Positions 1 through 7,498 are shown, numbered from the stretch's first letter. The stretch: 9,372 nt of DNA from DASPJR01 sp035628505 (GCA_035628505.1 DASPJR010000030.1:1-9372), one strand, 5' to 3'. Program-made: numbers and translations. The notes: generated by a model from the letters alone, not told the origin.

Positions 1-2
1 AA

Positions 3-491
3 CGACTGGATGCCGCCATCGAAAAGTTGCAGTCCGATATCGAAACGCTGCTTAATCCGTTTAAGCCGGGGCTGTGGATGTCCTGCTGGTCGGGTGACAG
101 CGGCAGCAAATTCAAGAACAAGCATCTTGCGCGCGCCGAATCGAAGATTTGTCACAGCTGGGGTGGCGGGTCGCCGGACAAGAGCGTTCCCGCGGACAAT
201 TTCGGCGTGCTATGGGCCGGAATTCTTCGCGTGGAGCAAGAGGGAAAATACAAGTTCCTGATTAAAGCGGATGATTGGCTGGGCTTGACGGTTGACGGAA
301 AGAGCGTCAAGCATGACACCGAAGTAACGCTGACAAAAGGTGACAAGGAAATAAAAATTGTTTACACTGAATCCAACGGAAACGCCAATGTCAGCATAAG
401 GTGGAAACCGGAGAATGGAACCGAGCAGGAGTTGCCGGCCTCTGCGTTATTCCATGATCCGAAGCTGATTGCAAAGTACGAAGTGAAATAG
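3..491 (+). CDS. C-terminal part of a PA14-domain protein (5' end outside window)
   Basis: The reading frame is open from the first complete codon at 3 to the TAG at 489-491, so the gene begins upstream and only its last 162 codons are visible. The TTG at 27 lies inside a helical run and is not a believable start. The fragment opens with a short charged helix and then a PA14-type beta-barrel: a G-L-W start, a W-A-G-I-L-R-V strand, K-A-D-D-W in the middle, a V-D-G-K turn, and an ending of P-A-S-A-L-F-H-D-P. PA14 domains usually bind carbohydrate in adhesins and glycosidases. The same motifs occur in the same order at the C-terminus of the next gene, so the two are tandem paralogues only 26 nt apart and probably cotranscribed. 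The protein is likely extracytoplasmic by analogy with its neighbour; its N-terminal domains and exact function are unknown. Confidence 0.85.
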   Translation, partial: RLDAAIEKLQSDIETLLNPFKPGLWMSCWSGDSGSKFKNKHLARAESKICHSWGGGSPDKSVPADNFGVLWAGILRVEQEGKYKFLIKADDWLGLTVDGKSVKHDTEVTLTKGDKEIKIVYTESNGNANVSIRWKPENGTEQELPASALFHDPKLIAKYEVK

Positions 492-505
492 CTGCGAGTG
501 GCGAT

Positions 506-510
506 AGAGG
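506..510 (+). promoter_or_regulatory. Ribosome binding site for the 518 start
   Basis: AGAGG ends 7 nt before the ATG at 518. It matches the anti-Shine-Dalgarno CCTCC at the 3' end of the 16S in this same window, and it supports the ATG chosen. Confidence 0.6.
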
Positions 511-517
511 CGGTGCG

Positions 518-3500
518 ATGCTCATCGTTTATTGTGAAAGCTGCGGGTTCAGAGTTTCCGACGAGGAAATGAAGTCGGGCACCGCCGTAAAAGCGGAAGA
601 GAATAAGTATTTCTGCGCCAAATGCGCCGCTGCCGGCGGAAAAAAAACAGCGCCGCCTCCGGTTAAGTTGAATCCGCGCCACACACCCGACAGTACGCCA
701 CGACTGGTCCTTGAAGAGGCACGGCCCGCCCCCATTCGCGGCGCGACACACCAGCATGTACTGCCCCCCGCGGCCCAGCACGGCCGCTCTGCCGCAACGA
801 CGGGCAAACCGACGGGAAAGAAAAGCGATTCAACCCCGCTGGTTGTCGGCGGAGTCTGCGCCGGCGTGGCGCTGCTCCTGATCGGCGTCTTCGCCTTTGG
901 TGGAAAAAAAAGCGAGCCCGGAACGGGCACAGACACGGCTGAGAAACCGGCAGCGAGCCAGGGTGAAACGTCATCGTCCAGGATTCCTTCTGCGGCAAAT
1001 TCGAAGCCGGCTCCTGCCGTTGAGCCTCCGCGCGTTACCTCCGGCAATGTGAACACAGCACCGACGGCAACCTTGCCGCAGAAGGCAACCGCGTCTCAGC
1101 AGGACCGCGAGCGTGAGTTGGAAAAAGAAAATGACGAGCGTAAGAACCGCATCGCGGCAAAGCTGCTCGAAGAACACAAAGCCTGGTTTCAGTCGCGTCC
1201 GGAAGATCCGTGGGGTTACAAAGAACGGCTGATGGCTTTTGCCGGCACCTACCGCTCAACGCCCTCGGCCGCGGAAGCGCAGAAGCTAATGGCGGAGATT
1301 AAATTTCCGGACGTCGAGCCCTCGCCGGACTCTTCCCTCTGGTACAGAAGCTGGACGTTCACCGCCGGACTCAATCCGGGCGTGCACGAGAACATCGACG
1401 GGAGACGCTATGTTCTCGAGACGCATCCGCCGGAAGCCACCAAGGTGGGTTCCTTTACGCGCAAACTAAAAGTGCCAGCGGATAAGGCGCTCTATGAATT
1501 CTCGGTTCGAGGGCACGACCATGGCGACTTCAAGCTGATCATCGTCGCCGATGGGAAGACGGGTCATTCGGAAGACATAGGCGGGCGTGACTGGCGCACC
1601 TACACGCTGGATCTGGCGTTTGCCAAGGGCCGCGAGATCGACGTGACGGTGCACCATAACGCGACGGGCTGGCATTTTGAAAACGGATACTGGACTGCGC
1701 CGCGCTTTGTCACAGCCGCCAGTCCAGGTGCGCGCATGATAGCTTTCGACGGCACGAGCACCGCGCCGAAGATCGCGGCAACTGCGCCGCAGCCGGTGAC
1801 TGTGGCGGCTGCGGTAAATGACGGACGCCCGTGGGAGCCGATATTCGACGGTGCCACGGTGAAATGTCTTGCCCGCAGCAGCCAGGCTGAGTGGAAGGTG
1901 GAGAACGGCAGCCTCGTGAACACCGCCGCACGGGTGGCCGGGCAAACAGCGCAGGAGTTCAGCGAAGGTGAATTGAAAATCCGCTTCGAATTAGCAGGCA
2001 CGCAGAACGCGCGTTTCACCGTCCGCCAGGGCGAGGCGGGCGGCTACGCCTTTAAGACCGACCGCCCGGGAGTGACTCTCGTTGCCGGACGGCCGCAGGA
2101 ACTTCTCATCACCATGCGCGGGGACGACGTTTCCGGAACGCTCAACGGACAGGCCTTGCGACCCGAGGTCTCTGGCAAGCCGCGCAACGGACGCCTGCAG
2201 ATGTCTGTAACGGACGGCACAATGCGCATCGTCTCACTTGAATTTCGTGAGTTCGCACCCGCGGCTGCAGAACGGCCATGGACGGCGTATTGCCGCATGG
2301 CGCTCGACGAGTTGAACATTGCCGCGCCGAACACCTGGCGTGAAGAGAACGGTGTGCTGGCGAACACGGCAGGCGGACATTTTCAGACCAAGCGCGACAT
2401 GGAAGACGGCGAAGTACGCATTCGCTTTGAAACACAGAATGCCACGTGGGTTGAATTCGCCGTGCACCAGGGAGATCAACAGGGCTACCAGGTAAACCTG
2501 GCGAGAAACCGCTTGGACGCGCTCGGCGGAAAGCCGGGAGAAGTCATCTTTACCGTACGCGGCGAGCAGGTCAGCGCGACGTTGAATGGGCAGCCCATCG
2601 AGCTTGATCCCGGCGGAAAATTGCGGCGCGGAAAAGTACGGGTTTATAACGCCAACGGCGCGATGAAGATCCTCTCAATCGAGTACCGCGAAATCGGCGC
2701 GAGCAGTCCGCCGGCGACGGCGGTAGTTCCCCCAGCGACCGAACCGGCGAAGGCCCTTCCGGGGCCGGCGAGCATTCCCGCGGACACAAATGTACTTTAC
2801 GAAGCGGTGCAGTCCGACGTTTATGCGTTGCTGTCAAAAAACGGAATAAACGCGGCGCTGATACGGCTCGAGACGGCGAAGGCCGATGCGAAGCTGAGCG
2901 CGGTCGCGCCGCTGCTGGACGCTGACATACGGCTGGTGCGCCTCTATGAAAATGTGAACCAGGCGGTGCTGAAAGGCGCGGCGGCGCTGATCGACAAGCG
3001 CCCGTTTGTGCTGCGGCGCACAGACGGGAAAGAAGTGGCCCTCGGCAAGGGCGCGGCGGGGACCGTGCTGGAGGTGAAAGACGACACGGTGCAGGTCGAA
3101 CAGAACCTCGGCGGCGGCAAGGCGACGCTGCGCTGGCCGGTAGAACAGCTTACGCCGCAGACCCGTTTCGAACTGGCGCGCATCGGCTACACCGGCGCGC
3201 CGGATGGCGAATTGAAACTGGCCATGGCTCAACTGGTGATGCTAAACGCCGGGCTCGACATTACGCCAAAAATGATCCGCGTGCATCTGGACGCCGCCAG
3301 AAAAGAGAACGCGCCGGCGGAGCTGATCGCGCAGATCAACGCACGCCTCGAAGCGCGCGATCGCGAGCTGTCCACAGAGGCCGCGCTGAAAAAGCTGGAT
3401 GCATTGCTGAAGGAGAAGCGCTGGCCGGAGGCGAAAAAACAGCTCGAAAGCACACGAAAAGAATTCAGTGGAACGCTGGCGCTCGCGAAGGCTGCTGCTG

Positions 3501-3988
3501 AGCTGGAGAAAAAATACAATGACATTGACTACGCATTGAACCCGGCGCGGCCCGGGCTTTGGGGCTCTTACTGGTCCGCGGAGGGCGACAACTGGTTCAA
3601 GACAATGCATTTCGCCCGGGCAGATCAAAAATTGAGTTTCAACTGTGGCGAAGGCAAATGCGATGAGCGGGTTCCCGAAAATGAGTTTGCGATTAAGTGG
3701 GCCGGCAAAATCCGCATCGACAGGGACGGGACGTACCGCTTCAAGCTCTGGGCCGATGATCTTGGGCAACTCTTCATCGATGGCAAGAAGCTCATCGAAC
3801 AGAACCAGGAGCAGGAACTGCCACTCGCAAAGGGCGAGCACGACTTCAAGTTGATCTTCCGTGAATACGGCGGCGGCGCAGGCATGTCGCTGGTTTGGAA
3901 GATCGATAATCAGGGCGACTTCCAGGAAATTCCCGCCAGCCAGCTCTGGCACGACCCGCGGATGCTGGAGAAGTATCAGAAAGAATAG
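518..3988 (+). CDS. Zinc-ribbon, single-TM protein with DUF1080-like repeats and C-terminal PA14 domain
   Basis: Protein of 1156 residues. Residues 1-37 form a zinc ribbon with C6-x2-C9 and C33-x2-C36. A Pro/Lys-rich linker leads to one hydrophobic segment at about 107-128 and a low-complexity linker. A charged helix lies at about 194-226. A beta-sandwich, possibly galactose-binding-like, spans about 268-402. Two related modules follow at 437-579 and 586-727, each starting R-P-W, carrying T-L-N-G-Q and ending in an E-[FY]-R-E strand. They resemble the DUF1080 (3-keto-disaccharide hydrolase) fold. A mainly helical region precedes a PA14 domain at about 1008-1148, with A-D-D-L-G, F-I-D-G-K-K and R-E-Y-G-G-G. 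The likely topology is cytoplasmic ribbon and outward lectin domains, but positive charge on both sides of the TM segment leaves orientation uncertain. I infer surface carbohydrate or cell-wall interaction. No catalytic residues are identifiable. Confidence 0.88.
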   Translation: MLIVYCESCGFRVSDEEMKSGTAVKAEENKYFCAKCAAAGGKKTAPPPVKLNPRHTPDSTPRLVLEEARPAPIRGATHQHVLPPAAQHGRSAATTGKPTGKKSDSTPLVVGGVCAGVALLLIGVFAFGGKKSEPGTGTDTAEKPAASQGETSSSRIPSAANSKPAPAVEPPRVTSGNVNTAPTATLPQKATASQQDRERELEKENDERKNRIAAKLLEEHKAWFQSRPEDPWGYKERLMAFAGTYRSTPSAAEAQKLMAEIKFPDVEPSPDSSLWYRSWTFTAGLNPGVHENIDGRRYVLETHPPEATKVGSFTRKLKVPADKALYEFSVRGHDHGDFKLIIVADGKTGHSEDIGGRDWRTYTLDLAFAKGREIDVTVHHNATGWHFENGYWTAPRFVTAASPGARMIAFDGTSTAPKIAATAPQPVTVAAAVNDGRPWEPIFDGATVKCLARSSQAEWKVENGSLVNTAARVAGQTAQEFSEGELKIRFELAGTQNARFTVRQGEAGGYAFKTDRPGVTLVAGRPQELLITMRGDDVSGTLNGQALRPEVSGKPRNGRLQMSVTDGTMRIVSLEFREFAPAAAERPWTAYCRMALDELNIAAPNTWREENGVLANTAGGHFQTKRDMEDGEVRIRFETQNATWVEFAVHQGDQQGYQVNLARNRLDALGGKPGEVIFTVRGEQVSATLNGQPIELDPGGKLRRGKVRVYNANGAMKILSIEYREIGASSPPATAVVPPATEPAKALPGPASIPADTNVLYEAVQSDVYALLSKNGINAALIRLETAKADAKLSAVAPLLDADIRLVRLYENVNQAVLKGAAALIDKRPFVLRRTDGKEVALGKGAAGTVLEVKDDTVQVEQNLGGGKATLRWPVEQLTPQTRFELARIGYTGAPDGELKLAMAQLVMLNAGLDITPKMIRVHLDAARKENAPAELIAQINARLEARDRELSTEAALKKLDALLKEKRWPEAKKQLESTRKEFSGTLALAKAAAELEKKYNDIDYALNPARPGLWGSYWSAEGDNWFKTMHFARADQKLSFNCGEGKCDERVPENEFAIKWAGKIRIDRDGTYRFKLWADDLGQLFIDGKKLIEQNQEQELPLAKGEHDFKLIFREYGGGAGMSLVWKIDNQGDFQEIPASQLWHDPRMLEKYQKE

Positions 3989-4038
3989 GACAGAATGGTC
4001 AGCACTCCGCGGTCCTCAAAATCGTGTTAGATTCAAAA

Positions 4039-4045
4039 AGGGAAG
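4039..4045 (+). promoter_or_regulatory. Ribosome binding site deciding the rpiA start
   Basis: AGGGAAG precedes the ATG at 4051, with 7 nt between AGGGA and the start codon. The upstream in-frame GTG at 4024 has no comparable site and would add nine residues not seen in the family, so 4051 is preferred. Confidence 0.6.
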
Positions 4046-4050
4046 AATGG

Positions 4051-4776
4051 ATGAGTGTTAAGGGCGGTGGCGCCGGTGGCGCGGACGATCCGGCAGTTCA
4101 GGCGGTGGCGCAGCACGTTCTGAAAATGATCAAGGACGGCGATAAAGTCGGGCTCGGCTCGGGACGCGCCTCGAGCGCGTTCATTACTGCCCTGGGCCAG
4201 GCGCTGAAAGCAGGAAAACTCAAAAACATCCAGGGCGTGCCAACCTCCGATGCTTCAGAAAAACTCGCGCGAGAACTCGGCATTCCACTGATTGAGCTCG
4301 CAGAAAACGTCGAACTGGATCTGACCGTCGACGGCGCGGACGAAGTGGCACCAAATCTCGACTTGATCAAAGGCTGGGGCGGGGCGCTGGTGCGCGAACG
4401 CATCGTCGCAAGCGCCTCGAAGAGACAGATCATTCTAGTCGGTCCGGAAAAGCTTGTTCAAACATTGGGCGAGCGCGGGCGAATTCCCGTCGAAATTATT
4501 CCGCTGGCGCAAGGATTCGTGACGCGAAAGCTCAAAGCTCTCGGAGTGACTCCGACGCTGCGCAAAAATAAAGACGGCGGCGCGTTTATCTCCGACAACA
4601 AAAACCTGACCCTCGACTGCGCGCTGTCAAAGCCGCTCGCCGACGGTGCCGCGGCGCGCGAGCTCGAACAGAACATTCTTTCGCTCGCCGGAGTTGTTGA
4701 CACGGGCATGTTTCTCGGCACGGCGCAGCAAGTTCTGGTCGGGCAGGCGGACGGGCGCGTGGATGTACTCAACTGA
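4051..4776 (+). CDS. rpiA: Ribose-5-phosphate isomerase A
   Basis: This enzyme interconverts ribose 5-phosphate and ribulose 5-phosphate in the cytoplasmic non-oxidative pentose phosphate pathway. From the ATG at 4051 it has 241 residues, slightly longer than the 219 of E. coli RpiA. Family motifs are intact: a phosphate-binding loop G-L-G-S-G-R (34-39), T-S-D-A-S-E-K (65-71), D-G-A-D-E (94-98) and K-G-W-G-G-A-L (107-113), then R-E-R. The active-site residues D81, D84, K94 and E103 of the E. coli enzyme correspond to D94, D97, K107 and E116, all with the same offset of 13. The loop has G-R-A-S where many homologues have G-S-T-A, and a Trp lies in the Gly-rich K-G-x-G-G segment; both look tolerable. 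It lies 62 nt after the PA14 gene with no terminator seen, so readthrough is possible. A functional link to its neighbours is not evident. Confidence 0.96.
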   Translation: MSVKGGGAGGADDPAVQAVAQHVLKMIKDGDKVGLGSGRASSAFITALGQALKAGKLKNIQGVPTSDASEKLARELGIPLIELAENVELDLTVDGADEVAPNLDLIKGWGGALVRERIVASASKRQIILVGPEKLVQTLGERGRIPVEIIPLAQGFVTRKLKALGVTPTLRKNKDGGAFISDNKNLTLDCALSKPLADGAAARELEQNILSLAGVVDTGMFLGTAQQVLVGQADGRVDVLN

Positions 4777-4798
4777 GAAATAATCGCTTTTTTAACGG

Positions 4799-5626
4799 AT
4801 GATTATGAATGAATGGATGTTTATCCCGTTTTTTCCAAGAGAAATCGAACCAAAAAGTCAACTCTGGGTCGAGGGGCGTGCGGTCGCTGCACCTGGCTTA
4901 GACATACTAGAAACCGCGCTGCCTTTCTTTCCTTCGGCTGGAGATAGAATCTGGTTGATGCATTGGGACTTTCATCCTAAACACTGCGGAAATTTGCTAG
5001 GTTGCGGTGAACTCGAAGGTACACCGACAGGTAATTTAATATGGTCTGACGATCATTGTCCCGAACTTGCCTTACTTAAACACAAGCTCGGATTTGGTAG
5101 TGACGATCTCTCGTTCTTGCGTGTAAAAAACCAGAGATACTTCCCTAATCAGACTAAACAGTTTTTTGGAATGCCATTTCAAATTCCGCTCGTGAAGCTG
5201 AATGAATATCAATGCAAGTTGCTGACACAGCTCTGCGACGGTGCGAGCACAGTCATAGACACTAATGCATGGAGCGCTACCGAACCAAAACGCATTGCCG
5301 TTAAGCGGCGGGAAACGCGAGTTCGTTACATTAAATACTGGGCGTACGCCGCTCGGGGAGTAAAGGCTGAGGCGCGCCTCGCGGAATTCTTACTTGATAT
5401 TGTCTACGGTTTTCAGGACACAGGTGCGATCCCTTCGTTGCCGATTTTAAATGATCTTCTTGCTAGTGGAGGAAGTTCGGGCGGAATGGGGCCTGGAACA
5501 AAATGGAAGCCGTTCGCAATCGGCAAACAAGAATACGAAGATACAGTAAAAAATTTTACTCGATTTAAATTGCAAAGCCGCAAAACGGAGACATCCATAC
5601 CTAACCGCCGAACGTTTTTTTATTGA
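4799..5626 (+). CDS. Hypothetical protein, AT-rich, 275 residues
   Basis: I do not recognise this family. The frame is open for 275 codons and ends in TGA-free sequence up to the TAA at 5624-5626 region. ATG codons at 4799 and 4805 are both possible starts, and neither has a clear ribosome binding site. The protein has no signal peptide or membrane segment, so it is probably cytoplasmic. Visible landmarks are an aromatic N-terminus, a His/Cys-rich stretch (H-W-D-F-H-P-K-H-C-G, about residues 55-64), a basic segment (V-K-R-R-E-T-R-V-R-Y) near the middle, a Gly/Ser loop (A-S-G-G-S-S-G-G-M-G) and a basic C-terminus ending in F-F-Y. Base composition is clearly lower in GC than rpiA and the following gene, and codon choice is less biased (many A/T third positions). 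It sits only 22 nt after rpiA. I infer recent acquisition or an unusual lineage-specific gene. It is supported as coding mainly by its length and the lack of a better overlapping frame. Confidence 0.7.
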   Translation: MIMNEWMFIPFFPREIEPKSQLWVEGRAVAAPGLDILETALPFFPSAGDRIWLMHWDFHPKHCGNLLGCGELEGTPTGNLIWSDDHCPELALLKHKLGFGSDDLSFLRVKNQRYFPNQTKQFFGMPFQIPLVKLNEYQCKLLTQLCDGASTVIDTNAWSATEPKRIAVKRRETRVRYIKYWAYAARGVKAEARLAEFLLDIVYGFQDTGAIPSLPILNDLLASGGSSGGMGPGTKWKPFAIGKQEYEDTVKNFTRFKLQSRKTETSIPNRRTFFY

Positions 5627-5657
5627 TAAGGACTTGAACAATCAAGCCTTGGACTGG

Positions 5658-5693
5658 TTGGACTTCCTTGGAAAGTCATCGCGGAAGTACAAT
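5658..5693 (+). promoter_or_regulatory. Possible promoter -10 (TACAAT, 5688-5693) upstream of the beta-propeller gene
   Basis: TACAAT at 5688-5693 matches five of six bases of the sigma70 -10 consensus and would start transcription near 5700, leaving a leader of about 68 nt. No -35 hexamer has good spacing: TTGGAC at 5658 is 24 nt away and TTGGAA at 5668 is 14 nt away. This is a weak call. The gap also holds a 7-nt direct repeat, TTGGACT, at 5649-5655 and 5658-5664, and a small inverted repeat CTTGA/TCAAG near 5633-5646. Confidence 0.25.
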
Positions 5694-5755
5694 GCCTAAA
5701 AACATTTTTGACCATACATTTCTCTCCCGCGTTTGAGGTGTATATCCTTCATGCC

Positions 5756-5760
5756 GGAGG
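5756..5760 (+). promoter_or_regulatory. Ribosome binding site selecting a TTG start at 5768
   Basis: GGAGG is a perfect match to the anti-Shine-Dalgarno sequence and lies 7 nt before TTG at 5768. Earlier in-frame TTG (5708) and GTG (5738) codons lack such a site, and starting there would bury the signal peptide behind extra residues. Confidence 0.75.
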
Positions 5761-5767
5761 CATTGTC

Positions 5768-6934
5768 TTGAAACTATCACTGCTGGGTTCGGTCCTGTTC
5801 ATCTTTGCTTTTGCTTACGCTGCAGAATCAGACGACCCCGTCGCTCCCTGGCGCGAGGGGGTGAAGGTTGCGCCGGCGGTGCCGGTCTCAGAACGCCACG
5901 CCATCCACACCTACTTCAACGTCAATCCTGAAAGCCCCGACGGCAAACGCCTGCTTTACTTCACCTCCACGGCACGAGACGGCCAGAGCGGTGAAATCCG
6001 CATGCTCGAGCGCGCCACCGGTGAAGAAAAGATCCTGGTTCGCAATCTTCGCACCGAGGACGCGCACCGCGTTGCCTGCCAGCAGTGGATTTCCGGCGGC
6101 AAGCGCGTGGTGTTCCACGACGAACGCAACGGCGAATGGGTCATTGCCTGTGTCGACGTGGAAAGCGGAGAAGAGAAGATTCTGGCGCGCGACCGACTGC
6201 TGTGCTGGGGCCGCCCCGAAACGGATCTCGTTCCGATCTACGGCAAGCACTGGAATCCCGGCCCGCACCGCGACCTTGAAATTCTGAATGTCGCGACCGG
6301 CGAAATCCGAAAAGTGCTCACCGCCGAAAAGGTGCTCGCCGCATACCCGCAGTGGGCAGCGCAAAACTTCGGCGCCATTTCACCCACGATTTTCTTTCCC
6401 GTGCTCAGCCCCGATCTCAAGCGAGTGTTCTTCAAAATGGCCGCCGCAGGTAATGGCGATCCGCGCAGCAAAGGCGCGAGCAAACGCCTGGGACTGCTGG
6501 TCTACGACATTGACGGGGGAAAGATGCTCTTCAAGCGCGACCAGTGGGGACATCCAGCCTGGCATCCAGACTCGCGGCAGATCATCGAAACGGCCAATGA
6601 CGTGATCGATACCACGACCGGCCAGGTCGCACGCATTCCCGGCCTGCCAAACTACGGCTCGGGGCATCCTTCGGCGAGCCCCGATGGAAAGCTGGTCGTC
6701 ACCGATACGACGCTTGAGCGGTTCGGTGGAACGAAGAACGATTGGGGCATCGTGGTGATGGACCTTCGCGGAGGAACGCCGGCAACGGTTCATTCGTTCG
6801 ACAATTCGCGTGGCGCGAGTTCCTGGCGCAAGACGCACCCGCACCCGGTATTCAGCGCCGATGGGAAGCGGATTTACTTTAACGTGAGCACAAGTGAGTG
6901 GGTGCAGCTCTACGTGGCCGAGCGCAGGCCGTAA
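5768..6934 (+). CDS. Secreted beta-propeller protein, TolB-like / PL22 oligogalacturonate lyase-like
   Basis: From the TTG at 5768 the product has 388 residues. It opens with a textbook Sec signal peptide: M-K, a hydrophobic core, and A-Y-A cleavage after about residue 18, so it is exported. The rest is a string of beta-propeller blades with repeated S-P-D-G-K / S-A-D-G-K-R turns and D-x-x-T/S-G-E blade edges, as in TolB- and WD40-like propellers. Several His-containing motifs stand out: W-G-H-P-A-W-H-P-D (H262, H266), G-S-G-H-P-S (H300) and T-H-P-H-P-V-F (H357, H359). PL22 oligogalacturonate lyases are seven-bladed propellers with a metal held by His residues, including an H-P-H motif, and I recall a Gln near it; here that position appears to be Arg (R354). 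It may therefore be a PL22 relative with altered chemistry, or a non-enzymatic propeller. No partner gene for pectin use is in view. It is GC-rich, unlike the gene before it. Confidence 0.85.
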   Translation: MKLSLLGSVLFIFAFAYAAESDDPVAPWREGVKVAPAVPVSERHAIHTYFNVNPESPDGKRLLYFTSTARDGQSGEIRMLERATGEEKILVRNLRTEDAHRVACQQWISGGKRVVFHDERNGEWVIACVDVESGEEKILARDRLLCWGRPETDLVPIYGKHWNPGPHRDLEILNVATGEIRKVLTAEKVLAAYPQWAAQNFGAISPTIFFPVLSPDLKRVFFKMAAAGNGDPRSKGASKRLGLLVYDIDGGKMLFKRDQWGHPAWHPDSRQIIETANDVIDTTTGQVARIPGLPNYGSGHPSASPDGKLVVTDTTLERFGGTKNDWGIVVMDLRGGTPATVHSFDNSRGASSWRKTHPHPVFSADGKRIYFNVSTSEWVQLYVAERRP

Positions 6935-7046
6935 GTTTCAGCGAAAATCGTTCAGGAGCGATGTTGCGGAAGTGCGTTTTCTCCTATGAAGAACGGGTCG
7001 GCAGAGTCGAAGGCTCAAAAAAATAACAAAAGTGCTTAAAGCAGCG
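6935..7046. other. Intergenic region upstream of the rRNA promoters
   Basis: There is no open frame of note and no convincing intrinsic terminator for the propeller gene; only a 4-bp inverted repeat (ATCG/CGAT) occurs near 6945-6961. The last 30 nt, from the seven-A tract at 7017, are A-rich and could act as an UP element for the promoter that follows. Confidence 0.5.
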
Positions 7047-7074
7047 TTGACAGTTCTTCAGGGCGATGTATAAG
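7047..7074 (+). promoter_or_regulatory. rRNA operon promoter P1 (sigma70-type)
   Basis: A perfect -35 TTGACA (7047-7052), 16 nt spacer and -10 TATAAG (7069-7074, five of six). An A-rich block at 7017-7040 lies where an UP element would bind the RNA polymerase alpha subunit. Predicted start of transcription is near 7081. Its position ahead of boxA and the 16S gene makes it an rrn promoter. Confidence 0.75.
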
Positions 7075-7081
7075 TACCTGT

Positions 7082-7110
7082 GTCAGACGCAGCCGATGTA
7101 GTGCGCTGAC
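7082..7110 (+). other. Hairpin at the predicted 5' end of the P1 transcript
   Basis: GTCAG (7082-7086) pairs with CTGAC (7106-7110) and CGCA (7088-7091) with TGCG (7102-7105), leaving a bulged A at 7087 and a 10-nt loop. No T-run follows, so it is not a terminator. It begins within a base or two of the predicted start site, so it would cap P1 transcripts but be absent from P2 transcripts. Confidence 0.5.
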
Positions 7111-7208
7111 GCTCAGTTTGAAAGCAGAATACGAGATTTGACCGGTCGCGCCGCTTTCGCTTTTGAAAAACAATCGCAGCGAATTGCGAAAAAAACTCGA
7201 AATCAGAG

Positions 7209-7236
7209 TTGACTAAGACGCGAAGCCGGTTATAAG
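7209..7236 (+). promoter_or_regulatory. rRNA operon promoter P2 (sigma70-type)
   Basis: TTGACT (7209-7214), 16 nt spacer, TATAAG (7231-7236). The arrangement repeats P1: both have GTTGAC at the -35, a 16-nt spacer and TATAAGT at the -10. A-rich tracts at about 7164-7170 and 7189-7195 lie upstream. Predicted start is near 7243. Confidence 0.75.
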
Positions 7237-7498
7237 TGCAAAGGTCGCAGTTGAAAGACGGCGACGAAACTGAGACAAGAAGTGAAGATTGCAGGGCGGT
7301 AAGAAGTTCCGGCCACCATACCGGATGTAACCCGCTTGTCCCTTTTGCGGGAACATTTGGTGAAGATGGGTTGGCTTGGGACTATTTTCGTCGCTTTTCA
7401 CAAAACGTGATAGGCTGGACAGGAAATAGTCAAGAGAACCGCCGCTCAGCAATCCGAAGACAACTAGATTGAAGTAGCAGTACAGAAGATTAGCAGTT

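Noticed and set aside
529..1056. Long minus-strand frames opposite the 1156-residue protein (also 1466-1945 and 3242-3952)
   Set aside because: They are shadows of a GC-rich coding strand. The plus-strand protein has recognisable domains, and the minus-strand products do not.
4024..4050. GTG at 4024 as the rpiA start
   Set aside because: The ATG at 4051 has a well-spaced AGGGA site and gives the family-like N-terminus.
5708..5767. TTG at 5708 or GTG at 5738 as the start of the propeller gene
   Set aside because: Only the TTG at 5768 has GGAGG at proper spacing and places the signal peptide at the very N-terminus.
6940..7010. Terminator for the propeller gene
   Set aside because: Only a 4-bp inverted repeat without a T-run is present.
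7236..7472. Open frame of 78 codons on the plus strand in the rRNA leader
   Set aside because: It begins at the predicted P2 start region without a ribosome binding site, and its composition looks random.
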